Shown piece after piece: positions 8,845-18,142 of a stretch of 64,000 nucleotides of DNA. The number at the start of each line of letters is the position of its first letter. Position 1 is the first letter of the stretch. The notes under the pieces are model-generated. The model made no database searches. It saw only the letters and a list, made by a program, of their open reading frames with translations, and was not told the origin of the DNA. The position numbers were made by a program, and so were the translations under genes. Origin of the DNA: CAVRAZ01 sp963719135 (GTDB lineage: Bacteria > Pseudomonadota > Gammaproteobacteria > DSM-19610); NCBI GenBank assembly GCA_963719135.1, contig CAVRAZ010000011.1, positions 1 through 64,000 on the forward strand, read 5' to 3'.

Positions 8845-10452
8845 TCAATCGAGGGGACGTATGCTGTCGGTATGCAGCGTCGCGTCAAATGCTTTTTGAA
8901 TCGCTTCGATGTTGGGATCGCTTTCGATGTCGGCCACCGCCCGCAGTCTGCGCGCTTCGGATTCGCGTTGCCGCTGCGCCGCGGGCGAATCGGTTGATTC
9001 CGCGGCGATCTCGATGCGAATCCGGACCGCATGACCCATGGCATCACCAATGGCGCTACTGAGTTGGTGGAGCCGGGCATCGCTGAGCAGGTTGCGATGG
9101 GCCCCGCTCAAACTCAGAACCCAGTCGTCGTTGGTCTTGCGCTCACAGGCGCAGTTCATCGCCAGCTCGCGCAGCATACCCTTCAGCGGCAGGCACTCCA
9201 CCAGCGCGCTCCAGTCGTCGGTGCGGCCCGCGGCCGCACCCGGCTGCGGCGTGGATGCGGCGGCCGATGTCTCCGGTCGCGCACCTGTCGGCGGCGGCGC
9301 CTTCCCTGGTGCCGGCGTCGACGGCCGCGAAGCGGCGGCGGCCGCCGCGCGCCCCGCGCGTCCGGCATCCAGTGGCCTGAAGGCCAGCATGCGCAGCAGG
9401 ATCATTTCCAGTCCGCCGCGCGGGTCCGGCGCCAGCGGCAGATCGCGGCGGCCGATCAGTCCGATCTGGTAGAACAACTGCACGTCCTCCGCCGTCAACT
9501 GGCCGGCCAGTTCCATGATCGCATCCCGATCATCCACCTCGTCGCCGAGTGCATCCGGCAGCGCCTGGGCCACGGCCACCTGCTGCAGACGAGTCAGAAG
9601 TTCGGCCAGCAGCGCTTCAAAGTCGGGCGCGCGTTCGGCCGCATCCGCCAGCGCCTCCAGCAGCCGGCGTCCATCCAGCGCGGCCAACGCGCGCAGCATT
9701 CCAAAGACCTGGCTCTGGTCGATGGTGCCGAGCATCACCCGCACGTCGGCTTCCAGCACCGCCCCGCCGCCGAATGCAATCGCCTGGTCGAGCAGACTTA
9801 GGGCGTCCCGCATGCTGCCGTCGGCGGCGCGGGCAAGCAGTCGCAGCGCACCCGGTTCGGATTCGATATTCTCCTGTGCGGCGAGGTGCGCCAGATGCCC
9901 CGTGATCTGCACTGTCTGAAGCCGTTTCAGGCTGAACTGAAGACAGCGCGACAGGACCGTCGCGGGCAGCCGCTGCGGATCCGTCGTCGCCAATAGAAAC
10001 TTGACGTGCGGCGGCGGTTCTTCAAGCGTCTTCAGCAGTGCATTGAAGCTGTGTGCGGACAACATGTGCACTTCGTCGATCAGATAGACCTTGTACCGCC
10101 CGCGCGTCGGCGTGTACTGCACGTTGTCCAGCAGCTCGCGCGTGTCCTCGACCTTGGTGCGAGAGGCGGCATCGACTTCGATCAGATCGACGAAGCGTCC
10201 GGCATCGATCTCGGTGCAGGCGGAGCATTCGCCGCAGGGCCGCGAACCGATGCCCCGTTCGCAATTGAGCGACTTGGCGAAGATGCGCGCCACCGTGGTC
10301 TTGCCCACGCCGCGGGTACCGGTGAACAGATAGGCGTGATGGAGGCGCTGGTTGTCCAGTGCGTTGATCAGCGCCTGCAGCACGTGCGTCTGGCCGACCA
10401 TTTCGCCGAAATTGCGCGGTCGCCACTTACGCGCCAGAACCTGGTAACTCAT
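8845..10452 (-). CDS. dnaX: DNA polymerase III subunit gamma/tau
   Basis: 535 residues. The AAA+ clamp-loader part has Walker A GTRGVGKTT, a zinc module (CERGIGSRPCGECSAC), Walker B LIDEVHMLS and sensor motifs (LLATTDPQRLP, SRCLQF). A Pro/Ala-rich linker at about 370-415 separates it from a C-terminal tau-like domain. It is shorter than the E. coli protein (643 residues), mainly in the linker and tail. First gene of the dnaX-ybaB-recR operon, 45 bp downstream of the SRP RNA gene. No obvious programmed frameshift heptamer was noted, though this was not searched exhaustively. Confidence 0.97.
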   Translation of the reverse strand: MSYQVLARKWRPRNFGEMVGQTHVLQALINALDNQRLHHAYLFTGTRGVGKTTVARIFAKSLNCERGIGSRPCGECSACTEIDAGRFVDLIEVDAASRTKVEDTRELLDNVQYTPTRGRYKVYLIDEVHMLSAHSFNALLKTLEEPPPHVKFLLATTDPQRLPATVLSRCLQFSLKRLQTVQITGHLAHLAAQENIESEPGALRLLARAADGSMRDALSLLDQAIAFGGGAVLEADVRVMLGTIDQSQVFGMLRALAALDGRRLLEALADAAERAPDFEALLAELLTRLQQVAVAQALPDALGDEVDDRDAIMELAGQLTAEDVQLFYQIGLIGRRDLPLAPDPRGGLEMILLRMLAFRPLDAGRAGRAAAAAASRPSTPAPGKAPPPTGARPETSAAASTPQPGAAAGRTDDWSALVECLPLKGMLRELAMNCACERKTNDDWVLSLSGAHRNLLSDARLHQLSSAIGDAMGHAVRIRIEIAAESTDSPAAQRQRESEARRLRAVADIESDPNIEAIQKAFDATLHTDSIRPLD

Positions 10453-10498
10453 GATGCCCGGCCGCTCATTACCCTGAGTGTCGCCTCGTACCCTAGTG

Positions 10499-10613
10499 GG
10501 TGGCGACCCGTACCAGCCACACCCCGGCGCCCAAGTCTACTGCTGCGGCTGCTCCCTTCCGGGCCTGACCGGGTTCACAGCTTGTTGTCGCGGGGGGACC
10601 GATACAGGTCACC
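10499..10613 (-). ncRNA. ffs: Signal recognition particle 4.5S-type RNA
   Basis: Read on the minus strand this contains GGTCAGGCCCGGAAGGGAGC followed by AGCCGCAGCAG, the near-invariant domain IV of bacterial SRP RNA with its GGAA tetraloop and the internal loop bound by Ffh. The flanks can pair (GGTGACC near the 5' end with GGTCGCCACC near the 3' end), closing a hairpin of about 115 nt. Its place just upstream of dnaX is common in gammaproteobacteria. Ends are estimated from the terminal pairing and may be off by several bases. Confidence 0.93.
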
Positions 10614-10737
10614 ATAAACCGTTCGAGCGATGCCCGAAAAGAGTACTATTCTAGCAACTGGCCGCGCCTTGCACCACGGCAACGGCGAACATCGGCATAA
10701 TGGCGACATTACGGGCCGAATCGCATCCTCGAGGTCA

Positions 10738-11691
10738 ATGCCGCACCTGTCCAGACCGCGTATCGGAATCAGTAGCTGCCTGCTCGGCCAGCAGGTGCGC
10801 TATGACGGCGGGCACAAATTCGACCGCTACATCAACGGAACGCTGGGCGAGTATTTCGAGTTCGTGCCGGTCTGCCCCGAGGTCGCCATCGGGCTGGGTG
10901 TGCCCCGCCCGCCGATTCATCTGGTGCAAACCCGAAAAGGCCTGCGCGCGCTCGGCGTGCGCGACCCGGACCTGGACGTCACCGATCGGCTGCACGCCTA
11001 CGCGGACAGCATGGCCGGGCGGCTTGCCGACCTTCGCGGTTATGTCTTCAAGCGGGGTTCGCCGAGCTGCGGCATGGAGCGTGTCAGGGTCCGCAACGAA
11101 AACAGGATGCCCGCGCAGACCGGCGCCGGCCTGTTCGCCGCGATGTTCATGCGGCGGCATCCGCTCCTGCCCTGTGAAGAGGAAGGCCGCCTGAACGACC
11201 CTGTGTTGCGGGAAAACTTCATCACCCGCGTCTACGTGTATGACCGCTGGCTGAAACTATTGGCGACGAAACCGACCGCCGCCGACCTGATCGCCTTCCA
11301 CAGCGACCACAAATTCCTGCTGCTCGCCCATAACCAGACCGCCTACCGGCGCATGGGCAAACTGGTCGCCACGGTCGGCAAGGGCAATGCCGGCCGGCTC
11401 GCTCCCGCTTATGGCGAGGAACTGATGCAGGCGCTCGGCCGCAAGGCCACGCGCAAGTCGCACAGCAACGTGCTGGAGCACATGCTGGGCTACATCAGCC
11501 AAGCGCTTTCGGCAGGCGACCGCGCGGAGATGAAGGACGTGATCGGGCGGTATCGCCGGGGACTGCTGCCGCTGGTGGTGCCCATCACGCTGTTCCGGCA
11601 CCACCTGCGCCACCACCCCAACCCTTATCTCGAACGCCAGGTCTATCTGCAACCGCATCCGGGCGAACTGATGTTGAGAAATCACGTCTAG
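10738..11691 (+). CDS. DUF523-DUF1722 two-domain protein (YbgA-like)
   Basis: About 317 residues. The N-terminal DUF523 half begins RIGISSCLLGQQVRYDGGHK and contains PVCPEV and SPSCGMERV with conserved cysteines. The C-terminal DUF1722 (YbgA) half contains FHSDHKFLLLAHNQTAYRRMG and LFRHHLRHHPNPYLERQVYL. The frame is open from 10630, but ATG 10738 with GAGG upstream fits the family start. Function is not established; DUF1722 proteins often sit near photolyase genes, and a photolyase lies 2.4 kb downstream here. Confidence 0.92.
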   Translation: MPHLSRPRIGISSCLLGQQVRYDGGHKFDRYINGTLGEYFEFVPVCPEVAIGLGVPRPPIHLVQTRKGLRALGVRDPDLDVTDRLHAYADSMAGRLADLRGYVFKRGSPSCGMERVRVRNENRMPAQTGAGLFAAMFMRRHPLLPCEEEGRLNDPVLRENFITRVYVYDRWLKLLATKPTAADLIAFHSDHKFLLLAHNQTAYRRMGKLVATVGKGNAGRLAPAYGEELMQALGRKATRKSHSNVLEHMLGYISQALSAGDRAEMKDVIGRYRRGLLPLVVPITLFRHHLRHHPNPYLERQVYLQPHPGELMLRNHV

Positions 11692-11753
11692 CCGACGGTG
11701 CGGCAAACCGCGATTGACGGGCATCCGCGCGAGGCGGGATCGGGTAACCGACA

Positions 11754-13157
11754 TCAGAACCGGATACGGTCTCCGACCGCATGCGTCTCCGCCTGCCAGT
11801 CGAACCGTTCGACAAACGCCCGCTTCAGCGCCTGCATCTTTTCCGGCTCGCCGTGCACCAGGCATAACCGCGGCCGGGGGTTGCTGAACTGTCCGGCCCA
11901 GGTCAGCAACTGGCTCTGGCCGGCGTGCGCCGAAAATCCGCCCAGCGTGTGTATGCGCGCGGCCACTGCGATGTCCTCGCCGAAAATGCGCACCTGTTTC
12001 GCGCCGTCGACCAGAGCACGGCCGAGCGTGCCGATGGCCTGATAACCGACGATGATCACGTCGGTGCCGCGCCGCCACAGATTGTGTTTCAGGTGGTGCA
12101 GAATGCGGCCGCCGGTGCACATGCCGCTGCCGGCGATGATGATGGCGCCGTCCTGCACCCGGTTGAGCGCCATCGAGTCTTCCGGCGTGTGGCTGTAGCG
12201 CAGAATCGGCAGAAACCGGTGCAGGCTGCGCGCATGGACGCGCTTGAGCTGACCAACGTCATCGCTGTTGAACACGTTCTGGAACCGGTGATAGATCTCG
12301 GTCGCGGCGATCGCCATCGGGCTGTCCAGGAACACGGCCTGCTGCGGCAGGCGGCCGGCCTGATACAGTGCGCCCAGGCGGAATATCAGCTCCTGGGTAC
12401 GACCGATGGCAAACGCCGGGATCAGCACGTTGCCCTTGCTCTTATCCGCCTCGACCAATGCGTTTTCGAACTCCTCCAAGGTCCGCGCCATTGACTGATG
12501 GTCGCGGTCGCCGTAAGTCGATTCCAGCAGCAGCAGATCGGCCTCGGTCAGTACCACCGGGTCGCGCAACAGGGCCGCGTCGCTGTTGCCTAGATCGCCG
12601 GAAAATACCAGTCGCTTCTCCTTGCCATCCTCCTGGATGAACACCTCGACGATCGCCGATCCCAGGATGTGGCCGGCGTCGTGAAACCGCACGTCAACGT
12701 CGTTCGCGACTTTGACCCGCTCGCCGTATCGCACACCCTCGCAGTACTCCAGTGTCGCCTCAACGTCGTCGACGGTGTACAACGGCTCGATCTCCTCCCT
12801 GCCGGCACGGTGACGGTGCCGGTTCTCCCATTCGGCGTCGCGCGCATTGAGGTGCGCCGCGTCCTTGAGAATCACTTCGACGATCTCGCCGGTGGCGTGC
12901 GTCAGCCAGATGTGTCCCCGATACCCGTCGCGGACCAGTTTCGGCAGTCGCCCGGAATGGTCGAGATGGGCGTGTGACAGCACCACGGCATCGAGGGTGT
13001 GGATATCGAACGGAAACGGATCGCGGTTGCGTTCCTCATCCCTGAAGCGGCCCTGGACCAATCCACACTCCAGCAGCACCCGCGCGCGCGCGGTCTCGAG
13101 CAGATAGCAGGACCCGGTGACCTGGTCCGCGGCGCCCCAAAAAGTCAATTCAGCCAT
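11754..13157 (-). CDS. Beta-CASP metallo-beta-lactamase fold RNA-processing exonuclease
   Basis: 467 residues. Metallo-beta-lactamase motifs are all present: LSHAHLDHSGRLP (motif 2), HDAGHILGSA (motif 3) and FSGDLGN (motif 4). They are followed by a beta-CASP insertion, the C-terminal GSGMCTGGRILHHL and TLGGFSAHAGQ. This is the CPSF73/YsH1-like branch, usually annotated as predicted RNA-specific exonucleases. It runs convergently to the DUF523 gene (62 bp apart). The true substrate is unknown. Confidence 0.92.
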   Translation of the reverse strand: MAELTFWGAADQVTGSCYLLETARARVLLECGLVQGRFRDEERNRDPFPFDIHTLDAVVLSHAHLDHSGRLPKLVRDGYRGHIWLTHATGEIVEVILKDAAHLNARDAEWENRHRHRAGREEIEPLYTVDDVEATLEYCEGVRYGERVKVANDVDVRFHDAGHILGSAIVEVFIQEDGKEKRLVFSGDLGNSDAALLRDPVVLTEADLLLLESTYGDRDHQSMARTLEEFENALVEADKSKGNVLIPAFAIGRTQELIFRLGALYQAGRLPQQAVFLDSPMAIAATEIYHRFQNVFNSDDVGQLKRVHARSLHRFLPILRYSHTPEDSMALNRVQDGAIIIAGSGMCTGGRILHHLKHNLWRRGTDVIIVGYQAIGTLGRALVDGAKQVRIFGEDIAVAARIHTLGGFSAHAGQSQLLTWAGQFSNPRPRLCLVHGEPEKMQALKRAFVERFDWQAETHAVGDRIRF

Positions 13158-13205
13158 GCACGGCTCCAGGTTGGAAGACAGTGGCCCGATGCGTCGAAGG
13201 TCGAA

Positions 13206-14114
13206 TTACAGGCCGAGTCCAGTGTACCGCAAGCGGTCCCGGTAAAACTGCCCGTTCGGCGAGTGGCCCTGATAGTGTTCCAGCATGAGCCGCAGCCTGC
13301 GGCCGTTGCGGTAGATGCCCAAGCCGGCCTGCACGGAGCGGTTCCAGGCCCAGTCCAGCTCTTCGGCGGTTTGGAAATCGGCAGCCAGTATCAAATCCAG
13401 CTTGTCTATGAACGCATGCCGGACGAATTCCACGCCCCACTGGCCGTGCCATTCCTTCAGGTGCAGTTCGCTGCGCACAATATAGCCCGCGCCGCCGCAG
13501 AGCCTGAACGCGCGCATATCGTAGGACGCGACGAACCGCAGCCGCTCGTAGCTCAGATTGATCCGATTGATCCCTTGATGGCCCAACAGGAATTCGTCGC
13601 CCAGGTGCGAACTCTGGTGAAAAAGATTCAGGCGCAGCGACGGATCGTAATGGCGGAAGTGCAGCGGGATGCCCGCCCAGTAATCCGCATTGATCAGGTC
13701 GGACGAACTCGCGTCCAGATTGAACAGCGCAAACACGGCACCGGGTATTCCGACCTGCGCCTTCCACCGCCGCGCCAGATCCCAGGCCGCAAACCCGAAT
13801 TAGTCACCGAAGGAAACGTTGCCGGCATCGAAGGTCTGCACCGAAGACTCGTAGCACTGGTACTTGATGGCGAACTGCGGTTCGCACGGGTCGGCGATCA
13901 GCGGCTTGAACAGATCGCGGGGCGGCAACGCCACGACGTCCTCGAACGGCTCCGACGCTTCCGGCGGCACCCGGCCGACGCCGGCGGCGCGAACCCGGCA
14001 CCGGCTGCCGTTGCTCCCCCGCGCGCCCGCGCCGGCACGGCCAATCCGGAAATACGCACGGACACATCCGCTCGACTCGGACGCCACGACGCGGACTATT
14101 CCAACTGGCGCCAC
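13206..14114 (-). pseudogene. DUF1207 outer-membrane-type protein interrupted by an in-frame stop
   Basis: The frame reads through LPPRDLFKPLIADP and ends FDAGNVSFGD, then TAA at 13800-13802. It continues in the same frame with FGFAAWDLARRWK and the DUF1207 core (FALFNLDASSSDLINADYW, LFHQSSHLGDEFLLGH). A single nonsense codon therefore splits a normal DUF1207 gene. The N-terminus is also odd: no convincing signal peptide is encoded upstream in any frame, so 5' truncation is possible. DUF1207 proteins are predicted beta-rich envelope proteins of unknown function. Confidence 0.82.
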
Positions 14115-14140
14115 GTCCGGGCAACCAGTAGCCTAGGCTC

Positions 14141-15589
14141 ATGACAACGGCATTGATCTGGTTTCGGAACGATCTGCGCCTGGCCGACCAGCTCGCGCTG
14201 CACGCGGCGCTCGACGCGGGATTGACGCCGGTGCCGCTCTATATCCACGACCCGGCGCCGGTATGGCCTGACGGCGCCGCCGCCCGCTGGTGGCTGCACC
14301 ACAGTCTCACCGCGCTAACGCAGGCCCTGCGCGAACGCGGCAGCGATCTGGTGGTCATGCGGGGCGACACCGTCCGATGTCTGCGCGAATGCGCTGCGGC
14401 CTGCGGTGCGACCCACCTGTTCTGGCAGCGACGTTACGAGCCCGCGCTGATCGAGCGCGATCGCGCGCTCAAGAACGCGCTGCAGGACGGACTGGACGTG
14501 CAAAGCCTGCCGGGCAATCTGTTGCGGGAACCCTGGCAGGTCACGAAAGCCGACCGCACGCCCTACCGGGTGTTCACGCCCTTCTGGAACGCGCTGCGGA
14601 AGAACCCGCCAGCCGACGCACCGCTGCCGCCGCCCGACACATTACCGGAACCATGCGGGCACAAACTGAAGTCGCTGTCCGTGGATGCGCTGGGACTGTT
14701 GCCCGGGCGCGCATGGGCCGACGCGTTTCAAGCGCACTGGATTCCGGGAGAGACCGGCGCCCGGGCACGCCTGAACGATTTCACCGCCGAAGCGCTGGCC
14801 GACTACGCTGAATTGCGCGACCGGCCCGATTTACCGGGCACGTCGCGGCTATCGCCGCACCTGCATTTCGGCGAAATCAGTCCGCGCCAGGTCTGGTTCG
14901 GGCTGCACGAGCGGCTGCAATCACCGGAACCCGGCCGCCCGACCGGCGCCATTGAATCATACCTGCGCGAACTGGCCTGGCGCGAATTTGCACACCATCT
15001 GCTGTTTCATTTCCCGCGCACCACCGACGCACCGCTCGATCGTCGTTTCGAACAGTTTCCGTGGGAACACGCGGACAGGGCCACGCTCAACCGCTGGCGC
15101 AAAGGCAATACAGGGATCCCGATCGTCGATGCGGGCATGCGCGAACTGTGGGCTACCGGCTGGATGCATAATCGCGTGCGTATGATCGTCGCGTCCCTGT
15201 TGACGAAGAATCTGCTGATTTCCTGGCAGGAAGGCGCACGCTGGTTCTGGGACACGCTGGTCGATGCCGACCTGGCCAACAATACGCTGGGCTGGCAATG
15301 GGCCGCGGGCTGTGGCGCCGACGCCGCGCCCTATTTCCGTATCTTCAATCCAGTCGCACAGGGACAGCGTTTCGACCCGGACGGTGCCTACGTCCGTCGC
15401 TGGGTGCCGGAACTGCGCAACCTGCCGGCCAAATGGATTCATCAACCCTGGACGGCGCCCGACAGCAGCCTGTCCACGGCAGGCTTGAAACTGGGCACGA
15501 CCTACCCTTACCCGATGCTGGATTTGGCGCAAACACGGCAACGTGCGCTGGCGGCATGGGACAGGATCAAGCGCTTGCGGGTGGGATAG
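14141..15589 (+). CDS. phrB: Deoxyribodipyrimidine photolyase
   Basis: 482 residues. The N-terminal antenna-binding Rossmann domain begins ALIWFRNDLRLADQLALHAA. The C-terminal FAD domain has HLHFGEISPRQVW, WREFAHHLLFHFP, PIVDAGMRELWATGWMHNRVRMI and GWQWAAGCGADAAPYFRIFN, all hallmarks of class I CPD photolyases. It repairs UV-induced cyclobutane dimers using blue light. It is divergent from the broken DUF1207 gene, with only 26 bp between the open frames. Confidence 0.96.
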   Translation: MTTALIWFRNDLRLADQLALHAALDAGLTPVPLYIHDPAPVWPDGAAARWWLHHSLTALTQALRERGSDLVVMRGDTVRCLRECAAACGATHLFWQRRYEPALIERDRALKNALQDGLDVQSLPGNLLREPWQVTKADRTPYRVFTPFWNALRKNPPADAPLPPPDTLPEPCGHKLKSLSVDALGLLPGRAWADAFQAHWIPGETGARARLNDFTAEALADYAELRDRPDLPGTSRLSPHLHFGEISPRQVWFGLHERLQSPEPGRPTGAIESYLRELAWREFAHHLLFHFPRTTDAPLDRRFEQFPWEHADRATLNRWRKGNTGIPIVDAGMRELWATGWMHNRVRMIVASLLTKNLLISWQEGARWFWDTLVDADLANNTLGWQWAAGCGADAAPYFRIFNPVAQGQRFDPDGAYVRRWVPELRNLPAKWIHQPWTAPDSSLSTAGLKLGTTYPYPMLDLAQTRQRALAAWDRIKRLRVG

Positions 15590-15745
15590 TCAGAGATCGG
15601 GGATTACCCGTCGACCGGCCAGAGTCGAGACAGGTGCCACTTCCCGGCATGTCTGACGCTGGCCGCCGCGGCCGGAAGGCAGGGCACGAAGCACGAAGCG
15701 AAATCGCCCGGGGCAGTACGCATCACCCCGGGCCATTTCAACGGT

Positions 15746-15988
15746 CTATTCGTCAAACGCGTCTTTCAACGCGTCCTGAAGCCGACGGTCCTCCCAATAT
15801 TGCTCCAACCGGCGGCGTGCACCCGGCGTAACGCCCGGCCGTGCCGTCATGTCGATAATATCCGGCGCCGAATCGAACACCGGCCCCTCGTCGCCCCAGA
15901 GACCGCTGTCTTCATCCGACCAACCGGCCGTGGACCCGGCACGCCCCTGCTGCGCCGCGTCGGCGACAGCAGGCCGCGTCCGGTCCAC
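15746..15988 (-). CDS. PA3496-like small protein
   Basis: A short acidic protein recognised by its C-terminus: ARRRLEQYWEDRRLQDALKD then AFDE resembles the charged helix that ends PA3496-type proteins of gammaproteobacteria (putative envelope integrity role). The frame is open to 16126 without a good ATG except far upstream inside the next gene. GTG 15988 gives 80 residues and avoids the overlap, but has no strong ribosome binding site, so the start is uncertain. It follows the small secreted-protein gene by 31 bp and could be co-transcribed. Confidence 0.55.
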   Translation of the reverse strand: MDRTRPAVADAAQQGRAGSTAGWSDEDSGLWGDEGPVFDSAPDIIDMTARPGVTPGARRRLEQYWEDRRLQDALKDAFDE

Positions 15989-16019
15989 TTTCGGGCCGGT
16001 CGATCGGGGGTAAACAGAC

Positions 16020-16313
16020 TTACTGCGCTGCGCCACTCCCGGTATCCTCGGAAGCTGGCGCATCGGCGGCAGCGGGTTCTTCCGCAGTACCTTCGTCCGC
16101 ACTACCGGCGGCCGGCGCCGGCGCACCCGCGGCCATCACGCAGCCATCGATGTATTCCTGAAGCTGCTCGGGGGCGACACCGTATTCCGCCGCTTCAGAT
16201 TCACAGCGCGCACGCACATCGGCATTGGCCGCCTCATCGGCCCAGACGCTGCCCACGCCACTCATACCAACCACAACCAGACCCGCGATCAAAGGAAACT
16301 TATTAACTAACAT
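16020..16313 (-). CDS. Small exported protein, unknown function
   Basis: 97 residues. It has a classical signal peptide (KFPLIAGLVVVGMSGVGSVWA, cleavage likely after VWA near residue 25), a short mature domain with two cysteines (RCESEAAEYGV, YIDGCVMAAG), and an Ala/Pro/Glu low-complexity tail. The two cysteines could form one disulfide in the periplasm. No family is recognised. It is divergent from the LysR gene, with 161 bp between them. Confidence 0.7.
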   Translation of the reverse strand: MLVNKFPLIAGLVVVGMSGVGSVWADEAANADVRARCESEAAEYGVAPEQLQEYIDGCVMAAGAPAPAAGSADEGTAEEPAAADAPASEDTGSGAAQ

Positions 16314-16474
16314 TTGATTTGACTCCTGTTATTCTGTCTCAACGAGACGACACTAAAAGCCGGTTTCACCGGAATTTCCCCACCCCAAGTGGGCGCGCTT
16401 ATTTAAGACCTTTCGTCGGATTGCGCAATCAAATATTTGTTGTCGTAACGATAAAAATCCATTATGAATGACGG

Positions 16475-17356
16475 ATGGATATCGAATTGCTCCACACCTT
16501 CCTGGAAGTCGATCGGGCACGCCATTTCGGCAGGGCCGCGGAGAAACTCTGCGTAACCCAGGCGGCCGTGAGCGCCCGTGTCAAGCTGCTTGAGACGACG
16601 CTCGGCACGGCACTGTTCGTACGTAATCGCAACAACATCCAACTGACACCGGCCGGTGAACAGCTCAAGCTGCATGCGGAAACCATCGTCAGCGCCTGGC
16701 AGCGCATCCGCAACACAACCCGGAACACGAAGGCGCCGGCCGATGTGCTTTCGATCGGCACGCCGCCCGACATCGGGGCGCTGCTCCTGCCCGCATGGTT
16801 CGCCGCCCTGGGTACGCGCAACGGTGGCGAGGCCGGCTTCCACGGGTTCATGGATCACCCGGTGGCGCTCCTGCAGATGCTCAATCAACGGATGCTCGAT
16901 CTGGTGCTGACGACGGAAGCACCCGACAGTCCGGAGCTGGAAGTGCGCGAGATCGCCGATATCGACCTGGTCCTGGTGTCGACCTCGAAAGCGCAGTCGC
17001 GCGCCGATGCACTCGCTTCGCACTACGTCTACGTGGATTGGGGCGACTGGTTCCGCGTGCGCCACGACCAGCATTACCCACCGGACACGCGGGCGCACCG
17101 CATCACCGATTCCGCGATGCTGGCCGCAACCATGCTGCTCTACGGGGCGGGCGCCGCCTATCTGCCGCGCCGGATTCTGGCCGTTCAACCCTGGCGCAAG
17201 CGCCTGCACGTGGTTGCTGACGCGCCGGCAATCGCACACCCCCTGTATGCGCTGCTTTCCCCGGCGGAAACGCGCAAACCGCAACTGGAGCAGGCGCTGG
17301 CACGGGCCCGGGAAACGTTGCACGACACCGCGTCGAGCGGCGGGAAGACCCCGTGA
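16475..17356 (+). CDS. LysR-family transcriptional regulator
   Basis: 293 residues. The N-terminal winged helix-turn-helix (LLHTFLEVDRARHFGRAAEK, then LCVTQAAVSARVKLLE and LFVRNRNNIQLTPAG) is typical. The inducer-binding half follows from about residue 90. The DNA-binding domain resembles HdfR-type members. LysR proteins usually control an adjacent divergent gene, here the small exported protein at 16020-16313; target and inducer are unknown. Confidence 0.9.
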   Translation: MDIELLHTFLEVDRARHFGRAAEKLCVTQAAVSARVKLLETTLGTALFVRNRNNIQLTPAGEQLKLHAETIVSAWQRIRNTTRNTKAPADVLSIGTPPDIGALLLPAWFAALGTRNGGEAGFHGFMDHPVALLQMLNQRMLDLVLTTEAPDSPELEVREIADIDLVLVSTSKAQSRADALASHYVYVDWGDWFRVRHDQHYPPDTRAHRITDSAMLAATMLLYGAGAAYLPRRILAVQPWRKRLHVVADAPAIAHPLYALLSPAETRKPQLEQALARARETLHDTASSGGKTP

Positions 17357-17368
17357 AAACCGCCGTCC

Positions 17369-17493
17369 AGCAGACTGTTGAAAAAGGTTCAGGCGAGCGC
17401 GAGACACCGCGAAAAAGACGCGCAGTACATGAACATTTTGAGCCGCCGTTCAACGTCGGATCGTACCGCACGAACGTTTTGCAACAGCCTGCT
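17369..17493. repeat. MITE-like element with terminal inverted repeats
   Basis: About 125 bp bounded by AGCAGACTGTTGAAAAA on the left and the near-complement of it on the right (TTTTGCAACAGCCTGCT). There is no coding capacity. The right end overlaps the stop codon of the following gene. The layout resembles a small non-autonomous insertion; no second copy is seen in this window. Confidence 0.55.
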
Positions 17494-18142
17494 AGCTGCG
17501 TTCGGGCGCCGGCGACGCCGCACGACGGTAACGCCGCAGGTCCTCCGGTCGGTCCAGGTCCCACAGGACCGGCAGCACATGGCAATCCAGCTCGAGCATC
17601 CGGGCGATCGCCAGGGTGCGGCCCGACACTGCGTCGGTACCCCAGGGTATCGCGTCGAATAACGCCGGCTGCGGGGCGCGCAGACCGATCAAGACATACC
17701 CGCCGTCCTCGGCCGGCCCCAGCACCAGATCAGACCCCGCCGCCAACGCGGCACAGGCCTGTTGCAGATAGCCGGCGTCCAGCGGCGGACAGTCGGTACC
17801 GATGACAACGCAGAACTCCGCGTGCGCCGGCACGCGGTCGAAGACGGTCGCCATGCGCTCGCCCAGATCGGCGCCGCGCTGCGCGTGAACCGTCAGGCCG
17901 TAATCGCGGGCGAGGTTCGAGATCAGGTGATTGCGCGGGTCGCCCTCCACCCACAGGGACGCCGGCGCAAGGCGCGCGCGGGTGGCTTCCGCCAGCGTGC
18001 GCGTGAGCAATTCCATGTGCACCCGCAACGCCTCCGCAGCCCCGGTTGCCGCCGCCAGCCGGGTCTTGACGGTTCCCTCGATGGGCGCGCGCGTCATCAG
18101 CGCGATGTGTCCGCGCGGGTGACGGTACGCGCTTTCAGTCAT
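17492..18142 (-). CDS. TIGR04282-type (DUF2064) glycosyltransferase-like protein of arsenosugar biosynthesis
   Basis: 216 residues of a nucleotidyl/glycosyltransferase A fold: ALMTRAPIEGTVKTRLA at the N-terminus, CVVIGTDCPPLDAGYLQQA with the metal-binding aspartate region, and VLGPAEDGGYVLIGL. This is the DUF2064/TIGR04282 family that accompanies arsS in arsenosugar clusters. ATG 18142 is preferred over the upstream frame because it overlaps the end of the preceding gene (ATGACTGA, if that gene's frame is restored), indicating translational coupling. Confidence 0.88.
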   Translation of the reverse strand: MTESAYRHPRGHIALMTRAPIEGTVKTRLAAATGAAEALRVHMELLTRTLAEATRARLAPASLWVEGDPRNHLISNLARDYGLTVHAQRGADLGERMATVFDRVPAHAEFCVVIGTDCPPLDAGYLQQACAALAAGSDLVLGPAEDGGYVLIGLRAPQPALFDAIPWGTDAVSGRTLAIARMLELDCHVLPVLWDLDRPEDLRRYRRAASPAPERS

